The notes under the pieces: generated by a model | Told to the model about the DNA's origin: nothing | Databases searched by the model: none | What the model saw: the letters and a program-made list of their open reading frames with translations, nothing else | DNA from: Lutjanus erythropterus | Taxonomy: Eukaryota; Chordata; Actinopteri; Lutjaniformes; Lutjanidae | Assembly (NCBI GenBank): GCA_020091685.1 | Contig: CM034597.1 | Location: forward strand, 1,062,646 to 1,126,645 | Direction: 5' to 3' | Length of the DNA stretch: 64,000 bases | Position numbers and translations under genes: made by a program | Shown: positions 58,440 to 64,000 of the stretch, piece by piece | Position numbering within the stretch: the first letter of the stretch is position 1 | Layout: each line of letters begins with the position of its first letter

Positions 58440-59805
58440 ACTATACAGTGCCATGCGATGCATTTGACAGAGCAGTCACTGGATATTGTGTCTGCCAGCA
58501 CTGCTGCCTTGCTGTGGATGGCTGTGAGCTCTAGGGGGGCTGATGGCTGGATATCTGAGGGAAATGCAGACGAGGTGCCAGTAAAGATGTGAAGCAGGGG
58601 CTCAAACTGTGTGTGACAGAGGTCCCCTGCCTACAGCGCAGCACTACAGCATGACAGCCCACTTTCCCAGCTCCACTGCCGTCCTCCATCCCTCCCTGCC
58701 TGTCTCCTCGCCCTGCTCTTGCTGCTGTTTAATACATTATAAAAATTCACTGCTTTCTCTCATAGGCGCCACATAACCCATTTATCACTTTTGACATTGG
58801 CACAAATGACTTTGGCTAAAGAGCAGGGATGGAACATGTGGCCCGTTTGTGTATTCACTCTGCAGACGTACGCACAGAGAGCAGCAAGAGAGATTTGTCA
58901 CAGGGTAATTCCACTTCATGATGAATGGGTTTATAGATAGGGCTGCCTCTACAGGTAAGGGGTGACTCTGAGTTAACTTCTGAGAGTTTATGAAAATATT
59001 CAAAGGGACTACAGTATGTGTCTGATTTTCACAAGCTAAATGAAATGTGAAAGCAGATATTTCCATAGCCCCTCTCAGTGGGCTGTCCTTGAGAGACTGC
59101 GTTATTTTCTACCTGCTGCTCTTAAAATAATAAGAGTGGAACAGTGAATATCAATGTGCCCTAACTTCACCAAATGTATCAGACACAAATGAATTTTGAT
59201 GTGACTAAAAGTGATACATTGCCAAGTGTTTTTCATGCCATTTTGTGCTGATAGATTTCATGATTTGGACTGTAAGTCGCAGGTTGGCAGACACTCTCTC
59301 TCAGGGACACAGGTTGTCCTCTCGCACAGTCTTTCAGTCTCTGAAAAAAGGCTCTTAAAAACAATACTTGACCTCTGGCTGCTCCAAGGAACATCACACA
59401 TGACTAACCCTGAAAAAAGAACTTTCTCTAACAAGTCCTCTAACTAAAACTACAAAATGGATGGTTTGATATCGCCTGATTTGTACAAAAAGTAAAGGAA
59501 CGTTTTAACTACTTTGATCCTGGTTTGGTTAAAAGAACAGTTCAACATTTTAGGGGATGTCTCAGATATGTCTCATGTCTATGAATTACGTGATGACATG
59601 CCCATCAGCCTCTGCTGCATTTTGCCTTCATGCTAAACTTACATGATAAGCAATATATCTGCATGCATGTTAGCATTTTTGTTGTGAGAATATGAGTATG
59701 GTGACCTTTGCTATGATGCACAGCTGTGCTTAGATTAAGCAGGTCAAATCAGATGTTTATGACTGACTATCCACATTGTTATTACAAGCGATCGGATCAG
59801 ATTCA
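58440..59805. other. Unique-looking intronic DNA
   Basis: GC-richer at 58480-58730, with an AT-rich stretch rich in possible TF sites at 58725-58810. No reading frame with splice support. 59530-59720 has MITE-like left-end text (AACAGTTCAACATTTTAGGG) without a partner. Confidence 0.35.
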
Positions 59806-59809
59806 GCTG

Positions 59810-60070
59810 GACGATCTTAGACAGTCTATAGGGCATAGTCAAAAGTGCATGGTGCATGTGCATTTGTATCCACCTTGCTATTTAACAAGTGCACAATCTG
59901 GGTGCAAAGCAGGCACAAGGTGCAACGAGGTTGTATTTAGTCTCTAAATTAATCATAGGTGCATTCTGGGTGTAACATGAATGAAACCAATTAGTGTCAT
60001 CTCCCATTCCCTTTAAGAGCCAGGTGTGTCTGTCTCTGGTGCATTGCTAATGATGGACTCAGCAAGTTGG
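59810..60070. mobile_element. MITE fragment related to the GGGC.. / 'GTGCA' group
   Basis: ATAGGGCATAGTCAAAAGTGC, then GCACAATCTGGGTGCAAAGC and CCCTTTAAGAGCCAGGTGTG are typical of one fish MITE. Only one end was found. Confidence 0.5.
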
Positions 60071-60889
60071 AGAAGTGAACAGAGATGCTCAAAGACTGAC
60101 CAGCTTGTTTAAAAGCAAGCACAGTGGTTAATCCAGAGCTCTGATGGGTCATAAAAATGAACATTATGATTAACAGTGGATGGGCTGCAGGTGGATGAAA
60201 TATGAGCGGTTACTCTTCCGTCACTCTGAATTTGATGTTGTTCTTGTTTTTTTGCTGTACAATAAAATCAATCTGGATACAATCTGGATGTGCAAAAGAA
60301 AAAAAAATCTAAACAAGGCCTAAGTCTTATTTTTATTTTCTTCCCCACACTACCTCTTTCCCTCTTCCTCACAGTTTTTATGGTGAAATAGCCAGAAACA
60401 CTGGACAGTAGTGCTGGGTGAATGGATCAACTGTTTATCAAGAAATAATTAAATGTAAATCCCACTGAAATAAGAAACTGACATTTTTAAATGTTGCAAA
60501 ATGAGACCAAGGATAAAATCAACTTGGACCGACCAATCAAGCAAAGTAATGGTAATAATAACATAGTGACAAAAAAATGACTGAATCTGTTGTTTGAAAT
60601 GATCAAGTTGCTAAGAGCAAAACAATAAATAGCCTATCTATGTATTAAGATTATGATTATTTGGCTTTAGTATATGATACTTTTGATGCCATTAAATCTT
60701 AGATTCTAGCCCCATCACATATACTGTATTACTCATTCCAGTGGTGATGGCATCAACAGCTCTGAAACCTGTTGCCACAACAAATGGACCACATTTTGCA
60801 ATAAAGAAAACTGATTTTATCACCCACACATCCAGACATTTAAACCATAAATGCCACCTAATGAAAGGAGCTGATATATAATCATAGAA

Positions 60890-61235
60890 TCTAAATTCAG
60901 AAGCATCTCAGCAGCACACTCTGCAGGGTATTAAATGCAGAGTTGAGAAGAAAAAGCAGTAAGTGCATGTGGGAAACCTGCACACAGCAGCAATCAATAG
61001 TGGTGTAATTAAAGGGCCTGGGAGTCCTTTCTATAAAGCCATTTCAAGTTGTTCTGCTTCGCTCGCCTCTCCCTCCATGGCCTCGCAATGTAATTGCCAC
61101 GGAAATTTGTTTCACTTTTGGCATTTGTTCTGAGTAGGAGACAGAGAGAGACAGTAGCAAAGAGAAAGACAGAAAGAATTGCATGTATTAAAAAATTAAG
61201 AGGGGGGAAATGTGACAAAGAAGGAATTTAGGCAC
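60890..61235. promoter_or_regulatory. Candidate conserved non-coding block
   Basis: Non-repetitive sequence with TAATTAAAGGGCC (about 61006), GCAATCAATAGTGG, and GTAATTGCCACGGAAATTTG (61090). This dense homeodomain/SOX-like content without coding potential is typical of intronic enhancers of large genes. Inference only. Confidence 0.3.
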
Positions 61236-62815
61236 AGTTGACTAGCTGAAGTCCCTAGGATTTTTTTTTCAACAGCATTAATTGGTTTAAGAATGAATGT
61301 GAATGAATGAAGATGAATGTCCCAGCCCTAATTTTATGATTTCAAATACTATTAAAGATTTAAAGACACTCAATTAAATCAATTAAGTGAACAAAATCAG
61401 TAATAGTAGTGTATAACTTTAGAAGACCTTAGATCCCAAAATAACTAAATGGTCCAATGACAGATTACCTGGCCAAAAGTATCTGAGCCGTGTTTCTCAG
61501 AGCCTCCTCAGTGTTGCGTGCATCTTAAGCTGTACCTTAAAGTCTGTCCCCTAGTGATGCACTCTGTTCATGAACATGTTATGAGAATGTTGTCATTTAA
61601 TCTATTCTTGTGATGATAGTCCAATAAAATACAGGACCTATCCATAACACTAATCCAATTTGAGAAAAATTGAGAAAAAAAAAAAAAATTATGTAATGGA
61701 GCTAAATGAGGACAGCTTTTCTGATTGTGGTATTAGGCTATAGTAGCCTGAACCTACTGAACCTTGCTTTGTGCCTCTAAAATATACATTTCAGTAATTA
61801 AATTAATATAAACTAACTAAACTAACTAACTAATGGCTTGAACTGACAACTACTGATCAACCAGGAAAATCTTAAGTCAGGTGCAGCCCTCGGCTTGACA
61901 CTTTCTATTTACATGCTATACTATGCTGTACTATTTCTAGGTCCAGCCCCTTTTTGCCCTGTGCTCCAATGAGAGCTGAGCAAGACTGGCACCCAGCAGA
62001 AATTTTCGATTTCCTCCTTCCCTGTTTTCTGTAATTAGATATAATATGTGCTAGGCTCATCTATGTTGGAAAGAAAAACACATTTTGAAGATGGTTTCAA
62101 GATGTTACTGGAGGATGTAAAAGCAACCATCAGCATCATGCAGCAAGTTAGCTAATATTTTGCTATGTTGTAAAATGCTAGCTAAATAGCTAGCTAATGG
62201 TTAATTGTTAAGCTTGATCAACTGATATTGGAGCATAGAGTGGAAATGGGTGGGACTTGGGACGGGTCAATTAGGAGAAATATAAATGCTACAGTATAGA
62301 ATGGTATTTACAGCATTCAATAGTGTCCAGTTTTGGCAAGGCTCTTTCTTGTTTAAACATGACAGTACCCCTGTGTACAAAGCCAGGTCCATCAATAGTT
62401 TTCCCTGTTTGGTGTGGTGTAACTTGACTGGCCTGCACTTAACCCCACCTCCACCTTTGGGAGGAACCGGGCAGACCTTTGCGCCCAGCATCAGTGGCTG
62501 ACCTCCATGATGCTTTTGTTTCTAAATGGGAGCAAATCCTCATATTTTATATTAACCATGAAATATCTAGAGAGCAGCTCAGTTAATGTGAAGGGTAATT
62601 TTTAGGAGCCGTGAGAAACTTATTTTATTGTCAGTAAGGTCTATCTGAAGACCATGATTAACCACAAATAAAAATTTAATAGTTGTAGATGAGCCAACTT
62701 AGCCAATCAAAAGCTTAAGTGGTGGTTTATGATGTGTCGGCAGGGCTCAATGACTCAGAGTCTTTCTGTCTTCCAGTCAGAGAAGACGAATGAACAGACA
62801 CTGACACAAAGCTGG
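61236..62815. other. Intronic DNA without recognised features
   Basis: Short A-runs (61675-61688) and (CTAA)n at 61812-61832. No gene. Confidence 0.4.
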
Positions 62816-62824
62816 AAATAGCGG

Positions 62825-62896
62825 GAAAGTGTGTGTATGTGTATGGCTGTGTGTAAGTGTGGTAATGTGTGTAAGTGTGGTAATGTGTGTATGATG
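62825..62896. repeat. (TG)n-rich minisatellite
   Basis: Contains two tandem copies of an 18-base unit, GTGTGTAAGTGTGGTAAT, within GT-rich DNA. Confidence 0.8.
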
Positions 62897-63264
62897 TCTC
62901 AGCCTTGCCAAGGTAAACAGGGGCTTGCAACACGCCTTTGAGGTAGTGATTGACTAGTTTGGTAATTGTCTGGTCAACAGACAGACCACTCAGATAGAGT
63001 CAGAGCCAAAAGCCCCAAGGCCTGACGGGGACAGGGTGTGTTCAGTGAATTAATCAATCTAAAAGGATTGAAAAGACGAGAAAGGCGGGCCACATCTCTC
63101 TTAGACACACCAGCCACACATACAAACACATACAGAAACATGACCACGGACATGAGGGTATTGATCCAGGTAACATTAATGGACATTGAAGACTGAGCAG
63201 CAGTAGATCTTTTTCACAGCAGACATTTTGACATGAAATAGTCAAGTAAACAGGTGTTACCAGT

Positions 63265-63340
63265 GATACTAATCAAGGATGTCTTCCATTCAGGTCAAAG
63301 ACAATCAGGTTGCTGCTATTGTGCACATTGGCTAACTGGA
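63265..63340. repeat. Dispersed repeat family R4, fragment
   Basis: 'ACTAATCAAGGATGTCTTCC' and ATTCAGGTCAAAGACAATCAGG then TGCTATTGTG match the copies at 46575 and 51299. Confidence 0.5.
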
Positions 63341-63604
63341 AAGGCTATTCTACACTACCTGTGTTTCCCTGCCATTTTATATAAATATGGCTGCTGTAAA
63401 AAGTGTTGATATTAAAGACTGAAATGTTGATGCTGAGATGAAAATGGCACTTTTTCAAGAACAATTTTTCAAAAATGAGAAACAGAAAAAGACGTAGGGT
63501 ATATTAGGAGGGCAAATGCACTTAAACTCATCCTACAAAGTTGACATAGATATTTGCAGGTAACAACAGTCATTTATTAAATTTTTGGGTCTAAAAAAAT
63601 TCAG

Positions 63605-63740
63605 TATTAATCAAGTCAACCGAATTTTATTTATGTAGCCCAAAATGACAAATCAAAATTTTCCTTGGGAGGTTCACAATCTTTACAGTGTGCGACACTT
63701 CCTGTCCTGTAGACCCTCTGAGGAAGGAAAAACTGCTCAC
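63605..63740 (-). mobile_element. LINE/SINE 3' tail fragment
   Basis: On the minus strand: TTGTCATTTTGGGCTACATA then AATAAAATTCGGTTGACTTG, a common fish retroelement tail with a polyadenylation signal and a (TTGAC)n-type end. The body (GAGGGTCTACAGGACAGGAAG) matches the same group. Confidence 0.55.
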
Positions 63741-64000
63741 AAGTGACGAGTATTCATGAATTTATAATTTAGTAATGCTAGAACCTACTAAATGAGATTT
63801 CCACCAAAAATGTGTGTGGATGCATCATAATTAAAGGAATATTAAGTATGCAGAATTACAGCTTGCGCCTGAATATTGCACAGCAAGAACACATACCTAT
63901 AATTAATGAAGAAGTACTGAAAATGCTGACATAAATGAACAAATTTGCACACACACATACATATGCAGTGTTGAGAGTACTGTGAAGTCAGCCACATCAT

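Overview
The window looks like teleost fish (probably percomorph) nuclear DNA. It is AT-rich, has little coding sequence, and is packed with fish-type repeats: hAT DNA transposons with 8-bp target duplications, TTAA-flanked miniature elements (MITEs), L2/Rex1-like and RTE-like LINE fragments, a tRNA-derived SINE, and long (CA)n and (GATA)n microsatellites.

The only protein-coding gene I can support is on the minus strand: three internal exons of a NAALADL2-like gene (N-acetylated alpha-linked acidic dipeptidase-like 2; M28 / transferrin-receptor-like family). In transcription order they are 52154-52062, 28128-27941 and 26269-26141. Splice phases match across all three (1, then 0), giving one continuous reading frame of 136 residues. 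The protein belongs to a peptidase fold, but the visible part lacks the catalytic Glu pair and a clear zinc-binding pattern. The first intron is about 23.9 kb and the second about 1.7 kb. 52155-64000 is presumably upstream intron. 1-26140 is downstream intron or sequence beyond it; no further exon was recognised there, so both ends of the gene lie outside the window.

Layout. 1-5 kb: an RTE-like LINE 3' end, a hAT MITE and a nested TTAA composite. 5-11 kb: mostly quiet, with two stretches that look like conserved non-coding DNA. 11.3-14.6 kb: a hAT element beside a degenerate minus-strand LINE with endonuclease and reverse transcriptase remnants. 15.7-19.6 kb: a TTAA MITE, a hAT inserted in a LINE tail, and a GATA tract. 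19.8-24.3 kb: a dense nest of repeats inside an inverted-repeat element. 26-28 kb: two exons. 28-35 kb: MITEs, plus a 2.4-kb TTAA element carrying a SINE and a GC-rich segment. 35.9-51.3 kb: several hAT elements with exact 8-bp duplications, three of which share an internal core. 52 kb: the upstream exon. 53-64 kb: fold-back and other MITEs, a second LINE 3' end, and a candidate conserved non-coding block.

I found no new multi-gene system. The most interesting items are the (TG)n tract beside a splice acceptor of a frame-neutral exon, the hAT elements sharing one core, the CpG-rich versus CpG-decayed MITE pair, and a GC-rich segment with a splice-donor-like end inside a transposon.
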